Below are positions 16,690-24,579 of a stretch of 64,000 bases of DNA, piece after piece. Source of the stretch: JAICSD01 sp035637115 (GTDB lineage: Bacteria; Acidobacteriota; Vicinamibacteria; Vicinamibacterales; 2-12-FULL-66-21); the NCBI GenBank assembly GCA_035637115.1, contig DASPXV010000199.1, positions 15,468 to 79,467 on the forward strand. The letters are read 5' to 3'. The position numbers and the translations under genes are program-made. The notes beneath the pieces were generated by a model. It had not been told where the DNA came from. It saw nothing but the letters and a program-made list of their open reading frames with translations, and searched no databases. How positions within the stretch are numbered: position 1 is the first letter of the stretch; the number at the start of each line of letters is the position of its first letter.

Positions 16690-17442
16690 CTAGCGAAGTT
16701 GGCGCAGCACGCGAGCTGACTTGAGCTCCTTATCCAGGTGCAGGTTAATCAGCCGCCGGTGGGCGGTCTCGAGCTCGCGTGCAGAGCCGGGGTCGAGCGG
16801 AATACCCGCCAGCGCCTCGGGGCTGGCGGCGGCCGCGCTGCGGAGAAATTTCAGCGCCTCGATCGAGAGGCTCGTCCCGCCGCCGGATGCGCAGCGGCGG
16901 CAGACGTAGTGATGCTCGCGCGCGGGCATCAACGCGCCGCCGTCGTAAGGACCACCGCATTCCGGGCATGCGGACAACTGCGGATACACACCCTGCAGGC
17001 GCAGCAGCCAGAACTCGAAGTAGCGCGCGAGCCGTTCGGTGGGCGCGCCGTCCGCGAAGGCGTCGATCACCGACGAACCCAGGCGATAGAGGCGCTCGTC
17101 GGCATGTCCTTCCGGCGCCCACTCGTCGATCAGCTCCGCGAAGTATTCCGCATGTCCGAGGGCAGCGGCATCGTCGCTGTTGCGCGCGACGATGGCGAGC
17201 GGACTGCGCTGCGGTTCGATGTAATTGATGCGGACCAGATCGCGCAGCTCGCGTTCGTAGTACGCGACGCCCGCGCGTGTGAGCGACTCGAGCGCGCCGG
17301 CATAGCGGGATTTCGCGCGGCGCGCTCCCTTAGCAACGCCGCGCTTCTTTCCGCGATCGCGCGTCAGAAACACGACGATCCGGTCCGCCTCGCCCAGCTT
17401 GTACGTGCGCAGGATGAGCGCTTCGGAGGTATAGACCGGCAT
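16690..17442 (-). CDS. recO: DNA repair protein RecO
   Basis: RecO anneals SSB-coated DNA and, with RecR, loads RecA. Seen in 250 aa: the OB-fold N-terminus with EALILRTYKLGEADRIVVFLT and KGARRAKSRYAGALE, a helical middle, and a zinc site made of CPECGG and CRRC in the C-terminal part. The ATG 17442 start fits the family. It follows mgtE by 16 bases on the same strand. Confidence 0.93.
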   Translation of the reverse strand: MPVYTSEALILRTYKLGEADRIVVFLTRDRGKKRGVAKGARRAKSRYAGALESLTRAGVAYYERELRDLVRINYIEPQRSPLAIVARNSDDAAALGHAEYFAELIDEWAPEGHADERLYRLGSSVIDAFADGAPTERLARYFEFWLLRLQGVYPQLSACPECGGPYDGGALMPAREHHYVCRRCASGGGTSLSIEALKFLRSAAAASPEALAGIPLDPGSARELETAHRRLINLHLDKELKSARVLRQLR

Positions 17443-17458
17443 AACTTGAAAGTTGATC

Positions 17459-18829
17459 TTATCCCGGTGGCCGGAGGTGCCTGAGGAAGAGCGTGCCGAG
17501 TCCGAGCCACGACGCGAACCCGAACACGTCGGTCAGGGTGGTGATGAACACTGACGACGCGAGGGCGGGATCGACCTTCAACGCCCGCAACGCCAGCGGG
17601 ATCAGCGTTCCCGCCGTCGCGGCAACGAACATGTTGATCACCATGGCCGCGCCAAGAATCCCGCCAAGCCACGCATCGCCTTTCCAGAGCCAGACGACGA
17701 GCGCGCCGATCACCCCGCACGCGAGGCCGTTGCCGATGCCGACCGCGGCCTCCTTGAACAGCGCCTTCCGCGAGTTCGCCCAGGTCAGCTCGCCGAGCGC
17801 GATGGCGCGGACGATGACCGTCAGCGTTTGTGTCGCCGCGTTTCCACCCATACCTGCAACGACGGGCATGAAGACGGCGAGCGCGGGAACATCACGGATG
17901 CGTCCCTCGAAGAGCGCGACGACCGAGGCCGCGAGGAACGCGGTGACGAGATTCACTTCGAGCCAGGGAACGCGCTTGCGCAGCGACTCCCTCGCCGTCG
18001 AGAACACGCGATCGTCCCCCGCGACGCCGGCGAGGCGGTAGACGTCCTCGGTGGCCTCGTCCTTGATGACGTCGATGACGTCGTCGACGGTGATGACGCC
18101 GACCAGCTTGTTTTCCTCATCGACGACGGGGATCGCGAGCAGGTTGTACGACGCGACGAGACGCGCGACTTCTTCCTGGTCCGTGTCGGTCCGGACGCTC
18201 GTCAGGTCGGTCGTCATGATCCGCTTGAGCGGCGTCGTCGGGGGAACGAGCAGCAGCCGGCGCAGCGAGATGACGCCGACCAGGTGGCGGCGTGCATCGA
18301 CGACGTAGAGATAGAAGACCATCTCGACGTCGCGGGCACCCTGAAGGGTCGTAATCGCCTCGCCGGCGGTCATGTCCTCCGAAAGCGCGAAGACTTTCGG
18401 ATTCATGATGCGGCCGGCCGTCTGCTCGTCGTATTCGAGCAGCTCGCCGACTTCGTCGCCGGGCCGCTTCTCGATCAGTTCGAGGACGGCGGCGGACAGC
18501 TCCTCGGGCAGGTTATCGATGATCGTCGCCGCGTCGTCGGACGGCAGGTCGTGCAGCAGTCGCGCGATTTCCTCGGCGGACCGATCGGCGAGGAGGGCGG
18601 CTCCTCCCTCAGGCCCCAGTTCGCTGAGGGCCTCCATCGCGAGCTTGCTGTTGCGTTCGAGGAGAAGCGAGAACGCGCTGGCGCGATCCTTTTCGCCGAG
18701 TTCGGCGAAGACCTGCGCGAGGTCCGCGGGATGCTGTTTGTGGAGCAGGTTGACGAGGTTCGCCGTCGCGCCGAGGCGGAGCAGCCTCCGGACCGAATCG
18801 AGGACGACATCAATCTTGCGCTGCGCCAT
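17459..18829 (-). CDS. mgtE: Magnesium transporter MgtE
   Basis: MgtE is a dimeric Mg2+ channel gated by cytoplasmic Mg2+ binding. Seen in 456 aa: the superhelical N-domain (residues ~1-130), two CBS domains (~135-260), a plug helix, and five membrane segments with the signature PVVAGMGGNAATQTL. The start ATG 18829 has no clear Shine-Dalgarno sequence. Instead, a perfect 13-base-pair hairpin ends two bases upstream of the start codon. That suggests control at translation, though no known Mg2+ riboswitch is recognisable. Confidence 0.95.
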   Translation of the reverse strand: MAQRKIDVVLDSVRRLLRLGATANLVNLLHKQHPADLAQVFAELGEKDRASAFSLLLERNSKLAMEALSELGPEGGAALLADRSAEEIARLLHDLPSDDAATIIDNLPEELSAAVLELIEKRPGDEVGELLEYDEQTAGRIMNPKVFALSEDMTAGEAITTLQGARDVEMVFYLYVVDARRHLVGVISLRRLLLVPPTTPLKRIMTTDLTSVRTDTDQEEVARLVASYNLLAIPVVDEENKLVGVITVDDVIDVIKDEATEDVYRLAGVAGDDRVFSTARESLRKRVPWLEVNLVTAFLAASVVALFEGRIRDVPALAVFMPVVAGMGGNAATQTLTVIVRAIALGELTWANSRKALFKEAAVGIGNGLACGVIGALVVWLWKGDAWLGGILGAAMVINMFVAATAGTLIPLALRALKVDPALASSVFITTLTDVFGFASWLGLGTLFLRHLRPPG

Positions 18830-18831
18830 GC

Positions 18832-18865
18832 GATCCGCTCAATCTACCATGCGATTGAGCGGATC
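18832..18865 (-). promoter_or_regulatory. Perfect 13-bp hairpin directly upstream of the mgtE start codon
   Basis: GATCCGCTCAATC (18832-18844) and GATTGAGCGGATC (18853-18865) are exact inverted repeats around an 8-base loop. On the mgtE transcript the second arm ends two bases before the AUG, so the whole ribosome-binding region would be paired. The loop contains an AUG, and CCATGCGAT occurs twice across the element. There is no T-run, so an intrinsic terminator for the upstream gene is less likely. Function is inferred. Confidence 0.6.
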
Positions 18866-18894
18866 TTAAGGGGTAAGTGCTCAGCGCTGCGTGC

Positions 18895-19476
18895 TCACTG
18901 CTGCTTGCGTGAGACTTCCAGCATCCGCTTGATGCCCGTGTCCTTGACCGTGTAGTCCGCCGGCACTATGAACAGCGATCGGTCGGGCTCCGCGCGGATG
19001 ATGTTCTGAAGGCGATACGACGAGTCCCCCATCCGCGGATCCGAATGCCTCGTCATCACGAGTACATTCAGCTCCGGCGAGCGCCACTCTTCTGACGTGA
19101 TCGTCAGCGGCTGCTCGTTCCCGACCTGGCCGGCCGGGATGATCGTCGTTGTCTTGCGTCCCTCGACCGCGACACCCTCCAGCGTTTTGTGTTCGAGCGG
19201 ACCCGCGGTTGTGGGAGTGATCCCCCGCGCGATCATCACTCCGCTGCCGCCGCCAGCCGCCGCGGCGCTCCGCATCTTCCGCTCGGCAAGCATCATCTTC
19301 TCGTGGATCACGACCATGAAGACGTCCTGCGCGACATCTTCCGCAGCCGACGGCGTCCCCATCATGTGGAGCGCGAACCGGTAGACGTCCGCCCTCCGCC
19401 GCCGGTACAGCGCACCGAACGCCTCCCGGTCTCCGGCGGCCACGGCCGCAATCAGTTCCTCGTCCGACTCGGTCAT
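18895..19476 (-). CDS. Chimeric ORF: ECF sigma region 2 joined to the C-terminus of another protein
   Basis: Residues 1-57 are a normal ECF sigma factor start with the core-binding part of region 2 (DREAFGALYRRR, AEDVAQDVFMVV). From about residue 58 (near base 19305) the sequence changes to a segment I recognise as the C-terminal part of a protein type common beside anti-sigma genes in acidobacteria: GVAVEGRKTTTIIPAGQVGN, WRSPELNVLVMTRHSDPR, YRLQNIIRAEPDRSLFIVPADYT. Sigma region 4 is missing, so promoter recognition in the -35 region is not possible. The likeliest origin is an in-frame deletion that removed the rest of the sigma gene and everything up to the second gene's middle. It could be a pseudogene or a new fused protein. 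It lies upstream of mgtE. Confidence 0.65.
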   Translation of the reverse strand: MTESDEELIAAVAAGDREAFGALYRRRRADVYRFALHMMGTPSAAEDVAQDVFMVVIHEKMMLAERKMRSAAAAGGGSGVMIARGITPTTAGPLEHKTLEGVAVEGRKTTTIIPAGQVGNEQPLTITSEEWRSPELNVLVMTRHSDPRMGDSSYRLQNIIRAEPDRSLFIVPADYTVKDTGIKRMLEVSRKQQ

Positions 19477-19648
19477 CGCTGCCGGGTTTGACGCCGACTA
19501 CGTATATTCAGTTTGGCAACGAAAAGGTTCCCGACGCCTGTCACGGACGTACGCACGCAGAGGCCGCGGAGCCCGCAGAGAACGACTACTTAAGAATCTT
19601 TGCGAGCTTTGCGTGTTCAGCGTGAGTACGTGCGTGACAAGCGAATCA
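19477..19648. other. Intergenic stretch with CGCAGAG / CTTTGCG-type repeat remnant
   Basis: The gap between era and the chimeric ORF holds ACGCAGAGGCCGCGGAGC, CGCAGAGAA, then CTTTGCGAGCTTTGCGTG, a degenerate repeated motif at roughly seven-base steps. I see no gene in it. The leader or promoter of the chimeric ORF would lie here. Confidence 0.45.
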
Positions 19649-20581
19649 TCAGTTTTTGCGGGGCAGCCCGAGGTCGTCGAGCACGCGCTCGTCGTCGCGC
19701 CAGTCGGGTTTCACTTTGACGCGAAGGTCCAGGTAGACCTTGCAGTTGAAGAACTTCTCGAGGTCCTTGCGCGCCTCGGTGCCGATCTTCTTGATCATCG
19801 ATCCGGCGCGGCCGATGACGATCGGTTTCTGGGATTCAGTCTCGACGAGGATCGTGCAGTAAATGCGCATGAGCCCACCCGGCCGGTCGGGCTCCTCGAA
19901 CTGGTCGATCGCGACCGCCGTCGAGAATGGCAGCTCGTCGCGCGTGTTGTGCAGCACTTTTTCGCGGACGGTCTCCGATGCGAGGACGCGTTCGGGCTGA
20001 TCGGTCAGGTGGTCTTCCGGATAGAGCGCCTCCCCTTCCGGCATCTTCTCCAGGAGCGTGTGCTCCAGCTCCTCGACGCCATCGCCGGTCTCGGCGGAGA
20101 TGGGGATAATCTCCGTGAATTCGTACCATTGCCGCATCTGCTCGATGATGGGGAGCAGCTTCGTCTTGGACACGAGATCGATCTTGTTCAGTACGAGGAT
20201 GACCGGGACTTTCACGCCTTTCAAGAGGCGCGAGACGTACTCGTCGCCATGCCCCGCCTTGGTGGACGCATCGTGGACGAGCACCACCGCGTCCACTTCG
20301 TGCAGCGTCTCGACCGCGGCATCGACCATGCGCACATTCATCCTGTGCAGTGGCCGATGGATGCCCGGCGTGTCCACGAACGCAATCTGCCCCGCCGGCG
20401 CGCCCTGCGCGCGCTCTGGCGAGGCAGGCGCGTCCGGATAATTCTTCGTGCCGAGGATCCGCGTGCGCGTCGTCTGCGGCTTGTCCGACACGATCGCGAT
20501 CTTCTCGCCAATGATGCGATTGAGCAGCGTCGACTTGCCGGCATTCGGGCGCCCGATGATCGAAACGTAACCAGCTCGCAT
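19649..20581 (-). CDS. era: GTPase Era
   Basis: Era binds the 3' end of 16S rRNA during 30S assembly. Seen in 310 aa: G1 GRPNAGKS, switch region KPQTTRTR, G3 DTPG, G4 NKID, and a C-terminal KH domain with VIGRAGSMIKKIGTEARKDL. A short insertion after the switch region (DAPASPERAQGAP) is unusual. The ATG 20581 start gives the normal N-terminus. The recO and ybeY genes that often accompany era are in the window but not adjacent. Confidence 0.95.
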   Translation of the reverse strand: MRAGYVSIIGRPNAGKSTLLNRIIGEKIAIVSDKPQTTRTRILGTKNYPDAPASPERAQGAPAGQIAFVDTPGIHRPLHRMNVRMVDAAVETLHEVDAVVLVHDASTKAGHGDEYVSRLLKGVKVPVILVLNKIDLVSKTKLLPIIEQMRQWYEFTEIIPISAETGDGVEELEHTLLEKMPEGEALYPEDHLTDQPERVLASETVREKVLHNTRDELPFSTAVAIDQFEEPDRPGGLMRIYCTILVETESQKPIVIGRAGSMIKKIGTEARKDLEKFFNCKVYLDLRVKVKPDWRDDERVLDDLGLPRKN

Positions 20582-20699
20582 CCCCTTGAGACTAGCAGGT
20601 GTCCACTATTTATTGCGGCCCGTTCACTGATGGCACGGGCGGTGCAGAATGTGACGCACTACCGCGATATTCGAAGGAATCTCTAGGGCGAGATGAGGA

Positions 20700-20723
20700 C
20701 TCACTGACACTTTCGTTAGTGAG
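20700..20723 (+). promoter_or_regulatory. Hairpin in the leader of the FecR-domain operon
   Basis: CTCACTGA and TTAGTGAG form an 8-base stem (one G-U pair) around ACACTTTCG, 30 bases before the start codon of the FecR-domain gene. It may be an operator or a leader hairpin. A GGGAGGA ribosome site follows it. Confidence 0.35.
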
Positions 20724-20753
20724 AGTACGGATTCTTGGGCGTGGGAGGATCTC

Positions 20754-21212
20754 ATGAAGGGTCTGCTACGGTCCGGCGGTCTCCTCGGCGTCATCGTCGT
20801 TCTTGCGGCAGCTGCGCCCGTATCGGCCGAGCAACCCGCGCCCGCGGGCCACATCAAGACGGTATCGGGCGCCGCATTCGTCGTGCGTCAGAACGCGACG
20901 ATCGCGGCAAAGGCGGGCGACCCGGTGTTTGCCACTGACACGCTTCGAACCGCGACCAACGGCACGGTCGGTGTCACGTTGAGAGACGACACGAGAATCT
21001 CCCTCGGCGCGAACAGCGAAGTGCGGCTCGATCGTTACGTCTATGCCCCGGGAGAAGGGGGCCTCGGCATGGTGCTGAAGTTCGTTCGCGGCGTCGGGGT
21101 CTACGTCTCCGGCCGCATTGCCAAGCTGGCGCCCGATTCCATTCGACTGGAGACCCCCGCCGCGATTGTCGGCGTCCGCGGAACGACGATCGCGATACGC
21201 GTCGAGCCGTAG
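20754..21212 (+). CDS. Secreted FecR-domain protein
   Basis: A 152-aa protein with a signal peptide (residues ~1-25, cut near VSAEQ) followed by a FecR-type beta domain: HIKTVSGAAFVVRQ, DTLRTATNGTVGVTLRDDTRISL, and the conserved tail LETPAAIVGVRGTTIAIRV. Unlike the iron regulator FecR it has no cytoplasmic anti-sigma part, so it is an exported sensor or scaffold. It begins a three-gene plus-strand operon with an OmpA-like lipoprotein and a CHASE2/HD-GYP protein. FecR-type and CHASE2 genes often occur together, so it may present a signal to the CHASE2 sensor. Confidence 0.85.
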   Translation: MKGLLRSGGLLGVIVVLAAAAPVSAEQPAPAGHIKTVSGAAFVVRQNATIAAKAGDPVFATDTLRTATNGTVGVTLRDDTRISLGANSEVRLDRYVYAPGEGGLGMVLKFVRGVGVYVSGRIAKLAPDSIRLETPAAIVGVRGTTIAIRVEP

Positions 21213-21228
21213 CGAGGCGCCAGAAGCG

Positions 21229-21879
21229 GTGTCACGTACCTCGAGCGGCGCGTCACGGCTCCTGCTGGCGGTAACCGTCGCGTTCGCAGCAAGCTGCGCC
21301 TCGAAACGCGCAGCCCCGCTGACGCTGCCGGGGCCGCCGACCGCCGCGCTCATCGTTCTGCTGCCCGATCCTGAAAGCCAGGTCACCGGGCGGGCCCGTG
21401 TGATCAACGAGTTCGGATCGACCGACCTCGACACGCCTCGGGCCGCGTCACGGGCGATAGCGACCGCGGTTCCGGGACCGGTGATCGCGCTCGGCGAGGA
21501 CGAGGTGACTCGCCTCTTCAGCGATGCGATCGCGGCGCTCCCGCCTCCGCCGCGGCACTTCACCCTGCAGTTCAAATTCGAGTCCGACGAGCTGACTGAC
21601 GAGTCCGTTGCGCTCGTCCCCGAGATCCTGCACGCCGTCAAAGCGCTCAGCGTGCCGGAGGTTGCCGTCGTCGGACATACCGACACGATGGGTGACCCGA
21701 AGGCGAACGTCGCGCTCGGAATGAAGCGCGCCATGAGCGTCCGAAACATCCTTGTACAGGCGGGACTCGCGCCGTCGACGATCGACGTTGCTTCGCATGG
21801 CGAGGGGGAGCTGCTCGTGCAGACCCGCGACGACACGCCGGAGCCGCGCAACCGGCGCGTCGAGATCACAGTCAGGTAA
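21229..21879 (+). CDS. OmpA-like lipoprotein
   Basis: Reading from GTG 21229, the product (216 aa) has a hydrophobic signal with lipobox FAASC, then a linker, then an OmpA C-terminal peptidoglycan-binding domain (FKFESDELTDES, VVGHTDTMGDPKANVALGMKRA, NRRVEITVR). It would be anchored in the outer membrane and hold the cell wall. The frame is open upstream inside the FecR gene, but only the GTG start gives a proper lipoprotein signal. It lies 16 bases after the FecR gene and 7 before the next. Confidence 0.82.
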   Translation: MSRTSSGASRLLLAVTVAFAASCASKRAAPLTLPGPPTAALIVLLPDPESQVTGRARVINEFGSTDLDTPRAASRAIATAVPGPVIALGEDEVTRLFSDAIAALPPPPRHFTLQFKFESDELTDESVALVPEILHAVKALSVPEVAVVGHTDTMGDPKANVALGMKRAMSVRNILVQAGLAPSTIDVASHGEGELLVQTRDDTPEPRNRRVEITVR

Positions 21880-21886
21880 GCGGGCG

Positions 21887-23845
21887 GTGTTCAGGCATTC
21901 GAGCGCGCGGCGGCGTCGACTGATCTTCCTCAGCGGCATCGTTCCCGTGCTCTTCGCGGCCCTTCTTGCGGTCTATCGGCCGGCGCTGTTTGGCCGTCTC
22001 GATGACTCGACCTATGACATGGTGCTGCGCACGGCCGGCGCCAAACGGCCGGGCACGAGTGTCGTGATCGTCGACGTCGACGAGCGGAGTCTCGCGACGA
22101 TCGGCCAGTGGCCCTGGCGCCGGAACGTCGTCGGTCGCCTGGTCACCGCGCTGCATGCGGCGGGTCCATCGGTGATTGCGATCGATGTCATCTTCGCGGA
22201 GTCTGGCCGGGATGACGGTCCGGACCGGCGGGCTGCTGAACCGGGCGCGGCGACCCCGGATGACGAACTGGCGACGGCGTTGCGCAAGAGCGGCGTCATT
22301 CTCGGCTACGGTTTGACGTTTGATCCGGGTCCGCCGTCGAAGCGCCGGTGCGTGCTGCACCCGCTCGGCGTCGCCGTCATTCAGCCACCGGGTGAAACCC
22401 CGTCAGAGCCGATCTTCCGCGCGACCGGCGCCGTGTGCAACCTGCCTGTACTGGCACAAGCCGCGGGCAAGTCCGGCTTTCTCAATGCCGCGCCCGATTC
22501 CGACGGCATTCTGCGGCGCGTTCCCCTTCTCGCGGAACTCGACGGCGCCATCTATCCGAGTCTTGCGCTGTCTGCAGTCGCCACGGTGACAGGCGCTCGA
22601 AATCCGGCGCTGCAAGTCTCCAACGTGAACGCGTCGACGCTGACGATCGGCGACCGCACCATCCCGCTCGACGCGAAAGGCAGTCTGCTGCTCGGATATC
22701 GCGGTAAGAAACGGAGCTTCCCCTACGTCTCGGCCGCTGACGTTCTGAACGGCGCCATGCCCGTCGATGTCGTGCGCGGCAAAATTGTGCTCGTGGGGAC
22801 GACGGCGCTGGGCACGCGTGAGGTCGTGGCGACCCCGCTCGACACGCAGTTCGTCGGTGTCGAGGTGCAGGCCACTACGGTGGACAACCTTCTGCAGCGG
22901 GATTTCATCCACCGCCCTACATTCGGCACGGTGGTTGACTCGGTGATCGTGGGAATGGCCGGCGTCTTCATCGCGGCGATTGTCGCGAGCACCGGTGTCA
23001 CTGCCGGTGTGTTGAGTGCCGCCGGCATGATTGCGGCCCTCTGGTGGGGCGCGGCCTGGCTGCTGGCGTCCGGCCGGCTGTTCGTTTCTCCTCTGGCTCC
23101 GACCATCGCGGTGCTCGCCGCACTCGCGGTCATGACCCTGGCGAAGTTCACGGTCGAACGGAGCCGCGCGCTGAACGCCGGCCGCGAGAAGACCGCTGCG
23201 CAGCGTCTGATGGTGCAGGCGCTGCTGTCGTTGACCGAAGTCAGGGACGCCGAGACGGGACGGCACTCACGGCGCACGCAGCAGTACACCCGGCTGCTCG
23301 CGGAACCGCTCTCGACCCATCCCGCCTTTCGCGACTACCTGACGCCCGGGCGAATCGATCTGCTCTCCAGCCTGGCGCCGCTGCACGATATCGGCAAGGT
23401 CGGCATTCCCGATCGAGTGCTCAACAAACCTGGCCGGCTCACGCCCGAAGAACTCCAGGAGATGCGGCGACATCCCGAACTCGGCCGCGACGTGATCCTC
23501 CGCGCCGAAGCCCGGGTCGGGGTGCGCGACGACGTCACGCTCCAGCTCGCGAAGGACATTGTCTACACGCATCACGAGCGCTGGGATGGAACCGGATATC
23601 CAGAGGGCCTGCGCGGCACCGACATTCCGGTGGCCGGGAGGATCATGGCAGTCGTGGACGTCTACGACGCGGTCCACGCGCGCTCGTTGTACAGCAGGTG
23701 CCTGTCGCACGACGACACGGTCAAGTTAATCGTGGCGGGCAAGGCGACGCATTTCGATCCGGACGTCGTGGATGCGTTTCTGCGCGTGTCGGCAGCGTTC
23801 GAAGCCGTCTCGTCCGAAGCGCTCGCCGACCTGACGCAGGTCTGA
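21887..23845 (+). CDS. CHASE2-sensor HD-GYP cyclic-di-GMP phosphodiesterase
   Basis: From GTG 21887 the product has 652 aa: an N-terminal membrane segment, a large extracytoplasmic CHASE2 domain (residues ~35-340, with DSTYDMVLRTAG and VVIVDVDERSLATIGQWPW), three membrane segments (~345-415), a short helical linker, then an HD-GYP domain with HDIGK (His500-Asp501), THHERWDGTGYP (GYP 570-572) and DVYDAV. All catalytic landmarks are present, so it should degrade cyclic di-GMP in response to an outside signal. CHASE2 is usually coupled to cyclases or kinases, so this output is less common. Third gene of the operon. Confidence 0.9.
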   Translation: MFRHSSARRRRLIFLSGIVPVLFAALLAVYRPALFGRLDDSTYDMVLRTAGAKRPGTSVVIVDVDERSLATIGQWPWRRNVVGRLVTALHAAGPSVIAIDVIFAESGRDDGPDRRAAEPGAATPDDELATALRKSGVILGYGLTFDPGPPSKRRCVLHPLGVAVIQPPGETPSEPIFRATGAVCNLPVLAQAAGKSGFLNAAPDSDGILRRVPLLAELDGAIYPSLALSAVATVTGARNPALQVSNVNASTLTIGDRTIPLDAKGSLLLGYRGKKRSFPYVSAADVLNGAMPVDVVRGKIVLVGTTALGTREVVATPLDTQFVGVEVQATTVDNLLQRDFIHRPTFGTVVDSVIVGMAGVFIAAIVASTGVTAGVLSAAGMIAALWWGAAWLLASGRLFVSPLAPTIAVLAALAVMTLAKFTVERSRALNAGREKTAAQRLMVQALLSLTEVRDAETGRHSRRTQQYTRLLAEPLSTHPAFRDYLTPGRIDLLSSLAPLHDIGKVGIPDRVLNKPGRLTPEELQEMRRHPELGRDVILRAEARVGVRDDVTLQLAKDIVYTHHERWDGTGYPEGLRGTDIPVAGRIMAVVDVYDAVHARSLYSRCLSHDDTVKLIVAGKATHFDPDVVDAFLRVSAAFEAVSSEALADLTQV

Positions 23846-23927
23846 CGGTCGATCGAGGACGCGTTGGATCACTGCATGCCTCAGATTCTTCTCATTCTCG
23901 TCACCTCACGGGCCCGAGACGAGCGCA

Positions 23928-24491
23928 GTGAGAGTCGAGCAGATAGAGGGTCTCAGGGTCGTCGAGTTCCATGATGAGATCGAGGACGATACCTGGACGT
24001 CCTACGTCACCATACCCCGGCCGGATGTCCTCGTCGTCGCGACGGACCGCGCATATCTCGCGGAGCTGTTGCGTCGACGCGGCGCACGAGCCGGAGCGCG
24101 TGCGTTCGCGAGCGAGTTGCCGGAGTGGGAGTGGGTGGACACCAGCGCCCCGTTCTGGGCCCTGCGTCACTACCGCCGCAGCCAGACGACGGACGATCCC
24201 GCAGCGCCGGTCGAGCCCAGCTCCGGCGACTTCGATACCGCTGCGATCGGGGTGGCCGCATATGCGAAGTCGGACGGACGAACCATCGTGACGCACTATC
24301 TCTCGCGCGGCGACAACGCCGAGCAGATAGCGCGGCGGCTCTTGGATCATCCCGGCGATCGCGTCACGCCGACCAGTCGGCGCGTCAGCAACGAGGCGAT
24401 CGAAGTGCTATTCAGCGCGAAGAACGAGGAGCATCTGTCGATGTTTTTCTTCTACTTGATGCGCACATTGGGACACAGCATCTACCTGTAG
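23928..24491 (+). CDS. Hypothetical protein, possibly truncated at its N-terminus
   Basis: A 187-aa protein from GTG 23928 with no signal peptide or membrane span. I do not recognise a named domain. It has aromatic-rich blocks (PEWEWVDTSAPFWALRHY) and a C-terminal FFFYLMRTLGHSIYL. The frame stays open upstream through the 3' end of the HD-GYP gene without a better start, so it may be the remaining C-terminal part of a longer protein. It follows the CHASE2 gene by 82 bases. Convergent with the CNNM gene. Confidence 0.6.
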   Translation: MRVEQIEGLRVVEFHDEIEDDTWTSYVTIPRPDVLVVATDRAYLAELLRRRGARAGARAFASELPEWEWVDTSAPFWALRHYRRSQTTDDPAAPVEPSSGDFDTAAIGVAAYAKSDGRTIVTHYLSRGDNAEQIARRLLDHPGDRVTPTSRRVSNEAIEVLFSAKNEEHLSMFFFYLMRTLGHSIYL

Positions 24492-24509
24492 TCGCCCCAA
24501 TAAGCGAGT

Positions 24510-24579
24510 AGGTTCACGATCAGGAATCCAGGATTCACGATCATGGATTCAGGATGAGCGATCAGGGATTAGGGATTGA
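24510..24579. repeat. Ten GGATTCA/CGATCAG heptamers
   Basis: AGGTTCA, CGATCAG, GAATCCA, GGATTCA, CGATCAT, GGATTCA, GGATGAG, CGATCAG, GGATTAG, GGATTGA run head to tail for 70 bases. It lies between two convergent genes and runs over the stop and last codons of the CNNM gene. The unit is the reverse complement of the repeat inside mutL. Confidence 0.92.

Noticed and set aside
18830..18894. M-box-type Mg2+ riboswitch before mgtE
   Set aside because: The leader between the preceding stop and mgtE is only about 65 bases and shows only one hairpin; the multi-helix M-box fold cannot fit.
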